A stretch of 25,906 nucleotides of DNA from Anaerolineae bacterium (GCA_016929355.1 JAFGJA010000150.1:1-25906), one strand, 5' to 3'. Counted from the stretch's first letter, positions 1 to 7,552 are shown. Translations and numbers: made by a program. The notes: a model not told the origin generated them from the sequence alone.

Positions 1-128
1 CCCACGCTGGCGAATTCCGTCACGCGAAATTGAGCGTCTAACAGGCGATGGAGCAGGGTATCCCGATCCGCACCTTTGAGGATGACCAGCAGTAATTTAG
101 TCGGTGTTACGGGGGGATTGGTTGTCAT
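1..128 (-). CDS. DarA/PstA-like PII-fold protein, second tandem copy (partial, 3' end outside window)
   Basis: Only the first 42 codons are present, because the gene runs off the left edge. The start is an ATG at 128, 14 bases after the stop of the neighbouring darA-like gene, so the two are almost certainly one operon. After a Pro/Thr-rich stretch of about ten residues, the protein reads KLLLVILKGADRD, then LLHRLLDAQFRVTEFASVG. This lines up with the MKLIFAIVQDQDTD and FRVTRVASTGG segments of the neighbour, so it is a diverged paralogue with a PII-like ferredoxin fold. The first strand has lost the QDQD motif. Whether the c-di-AMP-contacting TGGF/GNTT loop survives cannot be seen, since it would begin just past the edge. 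The Shine-Dalgarno is weak (GGCAGG), which fits translational coupling to the upstream gene. Confidence 0.72.
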   Translation of the reverse strand, partial: MTTNPPVTPTKLLLVILKGADRDTLLHRLLDAQFRVTEFASV

Positions 129-142
129 GGTCTGCCTGCCTA

Positions 143-469
143 TCAGGTTTGCTCAAAATGTTCAACGTCTAAAACGAAAACTGTTGCGCCGCCCACTTCA
201 ACCTCAACAAAAGCCCCCATCATCGCTGCCGATTCGATGATATTGGGGCCAGCCGGGATTAAGCGTGTGCGACGTTCACATGTGTCTTTCAGAATCGCGA
301 TCACTGATTCGACTTGATCATCCTGGACACCGCTTAACAGGGTGGTATTGCCCACGCTGAAAAAACCGCCGGTACTGGCAACGCGCGTCACGCGGAAATG
401 GGCGGCGTTGAGCGCTTTGATCGTGCGGTCCGTATCTTGATCCTGAACAATAGCAAAAATGAGTTTCAT
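143..469 (-). CDS. darA: Cyclic-di-AMP receptor, PstA/DarA (YaaQ) family
   Basis: The 108-residue product matches the DarA/PstA (former DUF970, YaaQ) family along its whole length. It has MKLIFAIVQDQD at the N-terminus, FRVTRVASTGGFFSVGNTT at about 25-43 with the TGGF and GNTT elements that contact c-di-AMP in characterised members, and EVEVGGATVFVLDVEHF at the C-terminus. These are small cytosolic trimeric PII-like proteins that change loop conformation on binding c-di-AMP; their downstream partners are mostly unknown. I chose the ATG at 469 rather than one 24 bases upstream because AGGAGG sits six bases before it and family members begin MKLI. It is the first gene of an operon with a second, diverged copy. 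A dyad lies in its likely promoter (499-517). The presence of the gene implies a c-di-AMP cyclase elsewhere in the genome. Confidence 0.9.
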   Translation of the reverse strand: MKLIFAIVQDQDTDRTIKALNAAHFRVTRVASTGGFFSVGNTTLLSGVQDDQVESVIAILKDTCERRTRLIPAGPNIIESAAMMGAFVEVEVGGATVFVLDVEHFEQT

Positions 470-491
470 TGGCCCTCCTGCGTATAAATTC

Positions 492-520
492 ATGTATCTG
501 TTAAACTTAGTTTAACACAA
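492..520 (-). promoter_or_regulatory. Predicted promoter of the darA-like operon
   Basis: Reading the minus strand, TTGTGT (520-515) is followed after 17 bases by ATACAT (497-492). Transcription would start about 20 bases before the strong Shine-Dalgarno of the darA-like gene. The boxes are only a fair match to the sigma-70-type consensus. Support comes from the ideal spacing, the position, and the dyad that fills the spacer. Confidence 0.42.
499..517. promoter_or_regulatory. Perfect dyad (candidate operator) in the darA-like promoter
   Basis: TGTTAAACTTAGTTTAACA is a perfect inverted repeat with 8-base arms and a 3-base centre. It lies between the predicted -35 and -10 boxes of the leftward promoter. 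A bound dimeric repressor there would block RNA polymerase. No regulator family could be assigned from the sequence alone. Confidence 0.5.
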
Positions 521-605
521 GAGAGCCTCTCGCAACAGTCTTGATGTTTGTTGATAATGATGGTAGAGTGAGAATAATATTGATATGCGATGAAAAATTC
601 ATGAA

Positions 606-639
606 TTGACTGTTGTAGTTTAGGATTGTTATCGATAAT
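606..639 (+). promoter_or_regulatory. Possible promoter for the receiver/histidine kinase gene
   Basis: TTGACT at 606-611 is a 5/6 match to the -35 consensus. It is followed at 17 bases by TTATCG and slightly further on by GATAAT. The region is AT-rich and 35-70 bases upstream of the chosen start. The -10 choice is ambiguous, so this is only a candidate. Confidence 0.3.
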
Positions 640-673
640 TAGTTATGTCTGTTGATGTATGGGGTGGAATGCG

Positions 674-1834
674 ATGATGGACGATCAACATAACGCCAAT
701 AACAATGCTGAATTGATTATGTTTGTCGATGACAATGCCGCGTTATTAAGTGGCATGGGGCAATTATTGAAACTTGAAGGCTATAAGGTCGTGTTGGCCG
801 AAGATGGGGTTGAAGCGCTGCGCAAATTAAATGCTGCGCAAACCCTGCCCCATTTAATTATCAGTGACATTGCTATGCCGAACATGGATGGGTTCCAGTT
901 GGCGCGTGAGATTCGCAGCCGTCGCGATTGGGCCAGTATCCAGTTTTTGTTTTTAACAGCGTTTGATCAGCCCGAATATATGGATCGGGCTTACGAATCG
1001 GACCCGGAAGCCTATCTGGTCAAGCCGTTTGACGAAAAACATCTGTTACGCTTGATTCGCAGCCGGTTGCGGCGGCGTGAGGAATGGTTGCAGCATATTA
1101 AGGTGCAGCAAGACATGATCACGTCGGCCAAGCAAGACCTGGCGACGATGGTCTCGCACGAACTGCGAACGCCTTTAGTGTCGATGAACATCGTGACTGA
1201 TATGTTGTCAGCAGATATTGACAATATGGATGGGGATCAGGTGCGGGACTTGCTGGACATGATGCAGGGGGGCAGCGTGCGGCTGACACGGCTGGTGGAA
1301 CAGATGGTGATGTATGTCCAACTGCGTTCCGGGGCATTGACGGATTCTTTACGCGGATTTTTCCGCCCGCGTCTGGTTTCGGATGCGATTATGGGGGCGA
1401 TCAAGAATGCGCAGCAGTTTGATTATCGCCAGCGTGGAATACCGGTGGAACAGATATCTCACGATCTGGATGTGTGGATCAATTGTGATCTCAATTCGCT
1501 GCGCCATGCGATTGCGGAAATCATCTTAAACGCGATGGCCTTTTCCAAGCCCGCGCAGACCGTGCTTATTCAGCAGACCGTGCGGGATGGATACGTTCAG
1601 ATTTCTGTGTGCGATCAGGGGCCGGGTATTGATCCTGATGATATTGAGAATGTGTTCAATCCATTCTATCAGGTGAATCGGGCGAAGATGGAACAGCAAG
1701 GGATCGGTATTGGGTTGACGCTGGCGAAAGAGATTATCGAAGCGCACGATGGTAAATTGACTCTGCAATCACAGGTAGGGCAGGGGACCGAAGTGGTAAT
1801 TGCCCTGCCAGTCTATCCGATGACCGAAGCGTAA
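674..1834 (+). CDS. Hybrid response regulator / histidine kinase (REC-HisKA-HATPase)
   Basis: The 386-residue soluble protein has a receiver domain first. It contains acidic residues in FVDDN, the phospho-acceptor Asp65 in IISDIAMPNMDG, Thr95 in FLTAF and Lys117 in YLVKPF. A short helix leads to a HisKA dimerisation helix with the H-box MVSHELRTPL (phospho-His162), then a HATPase_c domain with an N-box (EIILNAMAFS), a G1 box (DQGPGID) and a G2 box (GIGIGLTLAKEI). It has no membrane segment, PAS or GAF sensor, so the input probably arrives by phosphorylation of the receiver. Such orphan REC-kinase proteins usually work inside phosphorelays. No cognate response regulator lies nearby. The start at 674 is preferred over an in-frame ATG at 659 because GGGGTGG sits six bases before it. 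A cruciform terminator follows the stop. Confidence 0.92.
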   Translation: MMDDQHNANNNAELIMFVDDNAALLSGMGQLLKLEGYKVVLAEDGVEALRKLNAAQTLPHLIISDIAMPNMDGFQLAREIRSRRDWASIQFLFLTAFDQPEYMDRAYESDPEAYLVKPFDEKHLLRLIRSRLRRREEWLQHIKVQQDMITSAKQDLATMVSHELRTPLVSMNIVTDMLSADIDNMDGDQVRDLLDMMQGGSVRLTRLVEQMVMYVQLRSGALTDSLRGFFRPRLVSDAIMGAIKNAQQFDYRQRGIPVEQISHDLDVWINCDLNSLRHAIAEIILNAMAFSKPAQTVLIQQTVRDGYVQISVCDQGPGIDPDDIENVFNPFYQVNRAKMEQQGIGIGLTLAKEIIEAHDGKLTLQSQVGQGTEVVIALPVYPMTEA

Positions 1835-1861
1835 GCGTTGTGGAAAATTAGATACGATGGT

Positions 1862-1898
1862 GGGCGGGGGTGAACCCAGGGTTCAACATGGCCCGCCC
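1862..1898. terminator. Nested inverted repeat, bidirectional terminator between convergent genes
   Basis: An outer stem GGGCGGG (1862-1868) pairs with CCCGCCC (1892-1898). Inside it lies a second perfect stem, TGAACCC / GGGTTCA (1871-1877 and 1879-1885), with a one-base centre. It lies 28 bases after the kinase stop and 19 bases from the stop of the convergent secreted-protein gene. There is no long T-run on either side, so the termination role is inferred from position and stem strength. Confidence 0.55.
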
Positions 1899-1916
1899 TG
1901 TTAATTGCGCATCCGT

Positions 1917-3662
1917 TTAGGGCGCTTCAACTACAATGGTCACGGATTGCGAAAACTCCGTGTCATCAATGCGTATCACGCGCAGCGTGTAAGTCGTGGT
2001 TACGGTGGGACACACCTCCTGTGATCCCTGACCGACGACGCCATTTCCCTCAAAATACACAGCTTTGATACCTTCGACATTCCAGCGAACAATGGTGCAA
2101 TCGCCTGCGGTAATGGTGTAGTCGTCGGCATAGAGTTCAACGCTGAGAGTGGGCATGGTAGGCGTGGGTTGAGGTGTATTGACTTTCTCGATCCAGTAGC
2201 CTTCTTTGTCGCTGTCCGCCAAATACCCGACCTGTCCGGTCTCTTCGATCTGGACCTGCCACCAGCGATACCCTTGCGCACAATAGAACCCATCGAGTAC
2301 CTTCATGCGTGTGCCGATGGCGAGTTCGCGGAGCAAGGTTGCGGTCAAGGCGGGGCCACTGCGCAGCCGGATCGCCGCGCCGCGTGTGGTAACTTGGGCG
2401 GTATTGCCAACGGCTACCGGTACGGCTCCGGCAAACGCCTGATCACAGCCCACGCCCATCGGACTGCCAGGGGTGATGGTGGGAACGGACGTCAGCGTGG
2501 GGAAGGGCGTAAAGGTCGGGAAGGGGGTGAAGGTGGCGGCAACCGCCGGAGCCTGGGTTGGGATCGGGGTGGCGGTGGCTGGCGCGGCAAGCAGAGGCAG
2601 CGTTTCATCGGTGGGATGCCAGGTGGGTTTAGTGAGTGTTACGTCCTGCGGCAGTGACAAATTGACCGGGGTCATGAACTGCGTGGCAAGCGTGTAAACC
2701 GTAAGCTGGCTTGATCCCTGCACGACCAAAATGTATGCGCTATCGGGCGACCAGGTGAGCGCGGTGGCGTCGGTGAAACCGGGAATTTGTTGCAGTGTGC
2801 CACTGGCCGTATCGTAAAGATAGAGTTCCGCCATGTCCCCGTCGCGCAGTGTGCCATCGCCTGTTGAGTCCGATGTCGCGCCCACGATGGCGATCTGCGC
2901 GCCATCAGGACTGAATTCAAGATCGTAAACGTGAATCTGGTAATTGGCGAGCCGCCGGGGGGCGACATCCGGCGCGGCATAAAAGCCCGAATCCCCGGCT
3001 GATTCCATCGTGCCGACGACGCTCTGCGCGTCTGCGCCAATGTCAAAGGCGGTGATGTCGGGGTACGTGCCGATACTATAGAGTTCCACAAATTCCGATT
3101 CGCCGGGTTGGTAGGTTAGCGTTTGCACATTGCCGACGGTATCTTCTGTCGCGCAGAGAATGGTGTACGGATCAGGATCAACGCTTAAGCCGCGCGTACA
3201 CGCGAATGAGACATCGCTGATCTGGTTAGGACGCGCGCGCGGAATCGATTGCTTGATACCCTCATCTGTGACGAAGATCAGCGTTTCCCCGCCGGGCAGC
3301 CAGGCTGCCTGTTCGGTCATGAACGGCGGGATCACCTCGACGGTATCCGCGCAGAGATTCACGCCTTCAAAACAGCCGCGCAAACTGCGCAGCAGACCGT
3401 AACCGCCATCCTCAGTGGTGAAGACAAGTACATCATTGTCGGTATTCCAGGCGAGATCGGCTTCAGGAGTGACAGGTACAGTAAGTTGGCCGGTTTGCCC
3501 GGAGGCAAGGTCCAGCACATAGATGCTGGCGACTCCCTCGGCATCCGTGCCGACAAAGGCGAGAATTCCCGCCGGGAGCGTTTGCGCGTGAGCCGGGCCG
3601 GGCAGGAGGGTAAATAGCGATAGGCACAGGATTAAAATCAATACAGGTTGGCTCGATTTCAT
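1917..3662 (-). CDS. Exported TolB-like beta-propeller protein with SH3b and C-terminal Ig-like domain
   Basis: The 581-residue protein begins with a clear signal peptide (hydrophobic core LILILCLSLFTLLPG, likely cut after AHA at about 26). Residues 30-355 form a TolB/PD40-like propeller, with blades visible at LEFSPDGAQIAIVG and LTWSPDSAYILVV. A Pro/Thr-rich linker (361-400) follows, then an SH3b domain (about 418-492; AAIRLRSGPALTATLL, WWQVQI, VGYL). The last ~80 residues (503-581) are a beta domain with Cys522 and Cys551 placed to form a disulfide. This tail is closely related to that of the exported protein at 5217-6320. SH3b domains often bind cell-wall material, so the protein probably acts at the cell surface; its ligand is unknown. 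The ATG at 3662 has a GGAG Shine-Dalgarno. Confidence 0.82.
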   Translation of the reverse strand: MKSSQPVLILILCLSLFTLLPGPAHAQTLPAGILAFVGTDAEGVASIYVLDLASGQTGQLTVPVTPEADLAWNTDNDVLVFTTEDGGYGLLRSLRGCFEGVNLCADTVEVIPPFMTEQAAWLPGGETLIFVTDEGIKQSIPRARPNQISDVSFACTRGLSVDPDPYTILCATEDTVGNVQTLTYQPGESEFVELYSIGTYPDITAFDIGADAQSVVGTMESAGDSGFYAAPDVAPRRLANYQIHVYDLEFSPDGAQIAIVGATSDSTGDGTLRDGDMAELYLYDTASGTLQQIPGFTDATALTWSPDSAYILVVQGSSQLTVYTLATQFMTPVNLSLPQDVTLTKPTWHPTDETLPLLAAPATATPIPTQAPAVAATFTPFPTFTPFPTLTSVPTITPGSPMGVGCDQAFAGAVPVAVGNTAQVTTRGAAIRLRSGPALTATLLRELAIGTRMKVLDGFYCAQGYRWWQVQIEETGQVGYLADSDKEGYWIEKVNTPQPTPTMPTLSVELYADDYTITAGDCTIVRWNVEGIKAVYFEGNGVVGQGSQEVCPTVTTTYTLRVIRIDDTEFSQSVTIVVEAP

Positions 3663-3680
3663 AAGGGCACTCCTAACATG

Positions 3681-3714
3681 GTATAGTTGGCAAAGACGCT
3701 ACTAAAACTATACA
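3681..3714. promoter_or_regulatory. Divergent promoter region with long-spaced inverted repeat
   Basis: GTATAGTT (3681-3688) and AACTATAC (3706-3713) are perfect 8-base inverted arms, 17 bases apart, in the 79-base gap between divergent genes. On the plus strand TTGGCA (3687-3692), 16 bases, and TATACA (3709-3714) make a plausible promoter for the glycerate kinase. The arms overlap both boxes. The symmetry could serve a shared regulator or two back-to-back promoter elements. Confidence 0.42.
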
Positions 3715-3741
3715 TCAGATCGCACGAGGAGACATGTCAAG

Positions 3742-5094
3742 ATGAGTCGATTTAGTAAACCGGCTGTTATGGGTAATCCCCAGCGCGCGCAGGTCTTAGA
3801 AGTTCTAGCGGCGGCGCTGGCGGCGGTTGCCCCGGTTGAGGCGATCCGGCGGATTATGGTGCGTGGCGATCAAACGCTCTGGATCGATGGCGTGGCGTAT
3901 GATCTGGATCGTTTTCAGCGTGTTTTCGTGATCGGGGGCGGTAAGGCCGGGGCGTCAATGGCGGCGGCGGTGGAAGACCTGTTAGCGGAGCGCATCACGG
4001 CGGGGTGGGTGAATGTGAAATACGGCTATACTGCGCCGACTGAGATTGTGACGGTGCATGAGGCCGGGCATCCTGTGCCGGATGTGGCGGGTATTGCAGG
4101 GACGCGCGCTATGCTCGATCTCTTGCAGGATGTGACCGCCGATGATCTGGTGTTGTGTCTGATCTCCGGTGGGGGATCGGCCCTGCTGACGCAGCCGGTG
4201 GAAGGGGTGAGTCTGGCGAATATGCAGGCGCTTACTGATTTGCTGCTGCGATCCGGTGCGCCGATTCAGGCGATGAATGCGGTCCGCAAGCATTTATCCC
4301 AGGTGAAGGGCGGGCAGTTAGCGCGTTTGGCGCATCCCGCGACGGTGGTCACGCTGATTCTCTCGGATGTGGTCGGCAGTCCGTTGGATGTGATCGCGTC
4401 CGGGCCTACTGTGCCGGATACGACTACCTTCGCGCACGCGCAAGCAGTCTTGGAACGCTATGGCATCGCGGACGAGATTCCCGCATCTATCCGGCAGCAT
4501 CTAAAAAAGGGGCTGAATGGGGCGGTTGCGGATACGCCGAAAGAGGGTGATGAGGCGTTGGCGGCGGTCCATAACGTCATTGTGGCGGATAATGCGCGGG
4601 CGACGTGCGCGGCGCTCGACTATGCGGCGGGACTGGGCTTTCATACGCTGCTGCTCTCAACGTTCATCGAAGGCGAAGCGCGCGAGGTCGCGCAGGTAGC
4701 GGCAGGGATTGCGAAAGAGATTAAAGCCAGTGGGCATCCGGTCAAGCGCCCGGCGTGCGTGCTGTTGGGCGGCGAAACGACAGTCACGATTCGCGGCGAG
4801 GGCAAGGGTGGGCGTAATCAGGAATTGGCGCTCGCGGCAGCAGTGGCGATTCAGGATATGGATGAGGTGATTGTGGCGAGTCTGGCGACGGATGGCACGG
4901 ACGGGCCGACGAATGCGGCGGGGGGGGTGGTCGATGGCACAACGGTGCGGCGCGGCGGTGCATTGGGGCTTTCGGCAGTAGCGGCGCTGGCGAATAACGA
5001 TGCCTATCCGTTTTTGCAACAGGTGGGTGATCTGATGATCACCGGGCCGACGAATACAAATGTGAATGATCTGATCGCCGTGTTCGTGTTCTGA
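3742..5094 (+). CDS. Glycerate 2-kinase, type II (DUF4147/MOFRL family)
   Basis: The 450-residue protein is a full-length member of the MOFRL glycerate kinase family, which uses ATP to phosphorylate D-glycerate to 2-phosphoglycerate in the cytosol. The N-terminal DUF4147 domain shows VFVIGGGKAGASMAAAVE (61-77) and LISGGGSALL (140-149), the phosphate-binding glycine loops. The C-terminal MOFRL domain shows LLGGETTVTIRG, then GKGGRNQELALAAA, and ATDGTDGPTNAAGGVVDG. This would feed glycerate from sugar-acid, serine or photorespiratory-type pathways into lower glycolysis. It stands alone between two surface-protein genes, with no pathway partner. The ATG at 3742 is preceded by GAGGAG about ten bases upstream. 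An ATG within that leader opens a two-codon-plus frame and stops at once, so it is not used. Confidence 0.93.
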   Translation: MSRFSKPAVMGNPQRAQVLEVLAAALAAVAPVEAIRRIMVRGDQTLWIDGVAYDLDRFQRVFVIGGGKAGASMAAAVEDLLAERITAGWVNVKYGYTAPTEIVTVHEAGHPVPDVAGIAGTRAMLDLLQDVTADDLVLCLISGGGSALLTQPVEGVSLANMQALTDLLLRSGAPIQAMNAVRKHLSQVKGGQLARLAHPATVVTLILSDVVGSPLDVIASGPTVPDTTTFAHAQAVLERYGIADEIPASIRQHLKKGLNGAVADTPKEGDEALAAVHNVIVADNARATCAALDYAAGLGFHTLLLSTFIEGEAREVAQVAAGIAKEIKASGHPVKRPACVLLGGETTVTIRGEGKGGRNQELALAAAVAIQDMDEVIVASLATDGTDGPTNAAGGVVDGTTVRRGGALGLSAVAALANNDAYPFLQQVGDLMITGPTNTNVNDLIAVFVF

Positions 5095-5216
5095 CACGAT
5101 CTGCGTCAGGTAGTCGTGGGGTAAACGTGTGCGTATGGTCGCGTCTCCGTGAGGATTCAATTTCCCCGATGCTACTACAATGATGACATGGGGCTAATAG
5201 CCTAAGGAAGGCAATC

Positions 5217-6320
5217 ATGAGTAGTAAACGGGTAATTTTAACGGGCCTGCTGGGGATCGCTATTGCACTGATCACCTTTGCAGGGTTGCACGGAACCGGC
5301 GTTCAGGCGCAGGTCATCCCTTCGAATCAGGTGGTGTTCGCCTCAGATCGATCTGGCAATTACGAGATTTTCTTGCTTGATCCCGCGACAGGATTGACAA
5401 CGCAGATCACGAATCTGCCCGCTAATGATGTTGAGCCGGTCTGGTCGCCGGATGGCAGCTTGATCGCGTTTGCATCAGATCGGGATGGTGATTACGAGTT
5501 GTATGTTATGCGGGCGGATGGAACGGATGTCCGGCAGTTGACCAATAACCTGGCCGAAGACCGGCTACCGCGCTGGCAGTTGGACGGGCTGAGTCTGGTA
5601 TTTGTCTCGGATGTGAACGGGCAATGGGACTTATATTCGATCTCAGCCGATGGCGCTGTCGTCAAGCAGTTGACGAATGATCCCGCCGATGAGCGCGGGC
5701 CAGATGCGGCCAGTGCGGGTTTGCTACCGGGGCCGGGTGGTGCGCCGCAGGGTGTTCCAACGATCACGCCGGGCGTTGCGCCGGTCACGGGTGGTAACGC
5801 GACGGTAGACTCTTACGAGTTGAACGTGCGTCAGAATCCGGGCGAGGGGGCGCGCATTTTGCAAGTGATCCCGCGCGATACCCCAGTTACAATTCTGGGG
5901 CGCTATTACGATAACAGTTGGGTACAGGTGCAAACGCCTTCCGGTATTGTGGGATGGGTGGCGGCGCGCTTGTTGGATATTAATATCAGTCTGGCGTCAG
6001 TGCCGGTGATCGATGTGTTGTTCGTCAATCCGCCACCAACGCCCACGCCTACACCGACTATTCCGCCCGAACCAACGATTCTGTTTTACGCCAGTGATGG
6101 CACGATCAATGAGGGCGAATGCGTGACGCTGTATTGGCACGTTGAATATATCAAGGAAGTGTACTATCAAGGCGAAGGTGTGGTCGGGCAGGGTTCACGC
6201 CAGGAATGTCCTACCGAAACCACGACCTATACACTGCGCGTGGTGAAATTGGATGGCAGTATCAAGGAATACTATTTTACCGTCACCGTGATTCCGGCTG
6301 ACGAGGAAGTAGAAGAATAA
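5217..6320 (+). CDS. Exported PD40/TolB-like protein with SH3b and C-terminal Ig-like domain
   Basis: The 367-residue exported protein has a signal peptide (RVILTGLLGIAIALITFAGL, probable cut near VQAQ at 30-32). Three PD40-type propeller blades follow (about 37-152), each with a variant of FASDRxGxYExY and WSPDG. Three blades are too few for a closed propeller, so it may oligomerise or be a reduced form. An SH3b domain spans about 196-253 (ELNVRQNPGEGARIL, WVQVQT, VGWV). A PTPTPTP linker leads to a C-terminal beta domain (285-360) with paired Cys302 and Cys331. That domain is strongly similar to the tail of the exported protein at 1917-3662, so the two are paralogues that differ in propeller length. 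Start supported by AGGAAGG. Role at the envelope is inferred; ligand unknown. Confidence 0.82.
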   Translation: MSSKRVILTGLLGIAIALITFAGLHGTGVQAQVIPSNQVVFASDRSGNYEIFLLDPATGLTTQITNLPANDVEPVWSPDGSLIAFASDRDGDYELYVMRADGTDVRQLTNNLAEDRLPRWQLDGLSLVFVSDVNGQWDLYSISADGAVVKQLTNDPADERGPDAASAGLLPGPGGAPQGVPTITPGVAPVTGGNATVDSYELNVRQNPGEGARILQVIPRDTPVTILGRYYDNSWVQVQTPSGIVGWVAARLLDINISLASVPVIDVLFVNPPPTPTPTPTIPPEPTILFYASDGTINEGECVTLYWHVEYIKEVYYQGEGVVGQGSRQECPTETTTYTLRVVKLDGSIKEYYFTVTVIPADEEVEE

Positions 6321-6325
6321 CCTCA

Positions 6326-6353
6326 ATCCCCTCTCCACACACGGAGAGGGGAT
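6326..6353. terminator. Perfect 11-bp hairpin between convergent genes
   Basis: ATCCCCTCTCC and GGAGAGGGGAT pair perfectly around a 6-base loop, filling the 32-base gap between two converging stop codons. No T-run follows, but the position fits a bidirectional terminator. The same CCCTCTCC/GGAGAGGG theme returns at 22181-22206, so it may be a dispersed repeat. Confidence 0.6.
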
Positions 6354-7399
6354 CAGCCAACATCTGATTTTTCTGCCCCATTTTCAAGCAGTTCATACGC
6401 GCGCATAGCGCCATCCTCGTCGGTGCGTGTGACTGGGCGAAAGCGTTGCCGGTAATCCGTCAGGGTATTAAAGACTGGCGCATCAATGGTGATTGCATGG
6501 CGCGGGCTGGCGTGCAGCAGGCGGAAGGTTTGCGTTACCACATGGCCGACGACGCCCGTCGGTGACAGAATCAAATCGCCCACCGTAATCGCGGCGGCAA
6601 AATGGATCGGCGGGGAGTCGGATTCAGTGGTGTTATGGGAATGGGCCAAAGCGCGTACATTGAGTACACCCTGAATCGCATCATCCGCATTGGAAAAGGT
6701 GACGATTGCCATATCTGCGATGAATTGGCGCACCCGACCTTGCAAGCCAACCGTCGCTTTCCGATGGATGTCGCCCCAGTTGAGCAGCCATTGATTCATT
6801 TCCCGCGCTGAGAGTGTTTCGCCATAATGTTTGAGGCCGTGCAGATCGGTGATCAGTAGATAGACATCAGGATCGATAAAATTGGCTTCGGTGGGGCGTA
6901 ATTGGTACACATCAATGGCGTGACGCCACCCGCGCGGACGCCTTTCGCCGATATAATCAAAACTGAATTCGGCATCATCTGCGACAGCATATACCGCCGC
7001 CGTGACCCAGACCTGATTGGTCGGTACATCTTTTTCCAGGCGCGAGATCACCACCACGCCATCGCCAATCACATCATTATCTTGCAAGGTGACATCGGCG
7101 GTGTTCAACACCAAGCGTACCCCATCCAACGCGATGCCGGTGGGGGTATGTTTTTGGCGCAGAAAATAATCACGAATCGCGTCGGCGGCGCGCAAGGCGG
7201 ATGCGGCGCTTTCAAAGGTTGCCAGATAGCCGTCGCCGGTGAATTTGATGACGGTTCCCTGGTGCTCTTCGATCAATTCCCGGATTGGTGATGTGGCGTC
7301 GAGCAGGTATTCAACCGCCTGTTTTTGTGGCACAGAGGTTACATGCGCGCTTGAACCCACCAGATCGGCCAATAAAATCGTTAATGTGCGGGTTGCCAT
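6353..7399 (-). CDS. Protein with two cyclase-homology (class III adenylate/guanylate cyclase-like) domains
   Basis: The 348-residue soluble protein contains two tandem cyclase-homology domains. The first (about 4-168) has the metal-binding aspartates Asp12 in LLADLVGSS and Asp56 in FTGDGYLATF. The loop VIGDGVVVISRLEKDV keeps Arg120 but has a hydrophobic residue where active cyclases carry the transition-state Asn. The second (about 178-335; YLLITDLHGLKHYGE, QFIADMAIVTF, VVGHVVTQTFRLL) keeps the fold, but the GDG motif is ADM. The protein may therefore be a weak cyclase, a pseudo-cyclase or a nucleotide sensor. The ATG at 7399 has AGGAGG nine bases upstream; a longer frame to 7525 has no such signal. 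It is divergent from a membrane-tethered Ser/Thr kinase, with a 153-base shared upstream region. Confidence 0.8.
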   Translation of the reverse strand: MATRTLTILLADLVGSSAHVTSVPQKQAVEYLLDATSPIRELIEEHQGTVIKFTGDGYLATFESAASALRAADAIRDYFLRQKHTPTGIALDGVRLVLNTADVTLQDNDVIGDGVVVISRLEKDVPTNQVWVTAAVYAVADDAEFSFDYIGERRPRGWRHAIDVYQLRPTEANFIDPDVYLLITDLHGLKHYGETLSAREMNQWLLNWGDIHRKATVGLQGRVRQFIADMAIVTFSNADDAIQGVLNVRALAHSHNTTESDSPPIHFAAAITVGDLILSPTGVVGHVVTQTFRLLHASPRHAITIDAPVFNTLTDYRQRFRPVTRTDEDGAMRAYELLENGAEKSDVG

Positions 7400-7552
7400 A
7401 AACTGAATCCTCCTGGTACGTTCGAAGCGTAGCACACAATGGCTCATTTGCGCCAGCGTTACGATTTCATACCAATTGATGTTTGTACAGATAGACCATT
7501 TCCGGTCATAATGGGGGCTGTGCATACCCGATCACAGAGGGAGTTGTTGAGT

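Noticed and set aside
2169..2657. Gly/Arg-rich 162-residue frame opposite the secreted protein
   Set aside because: The glycine runs mirror the Thr/Pro linker of the real gene.
4657..5160. 167-residue open frame opposite the glycerate kinase
   Set aside because: Arg/His-rich shadow of the MOFRL coding region without a start signal.
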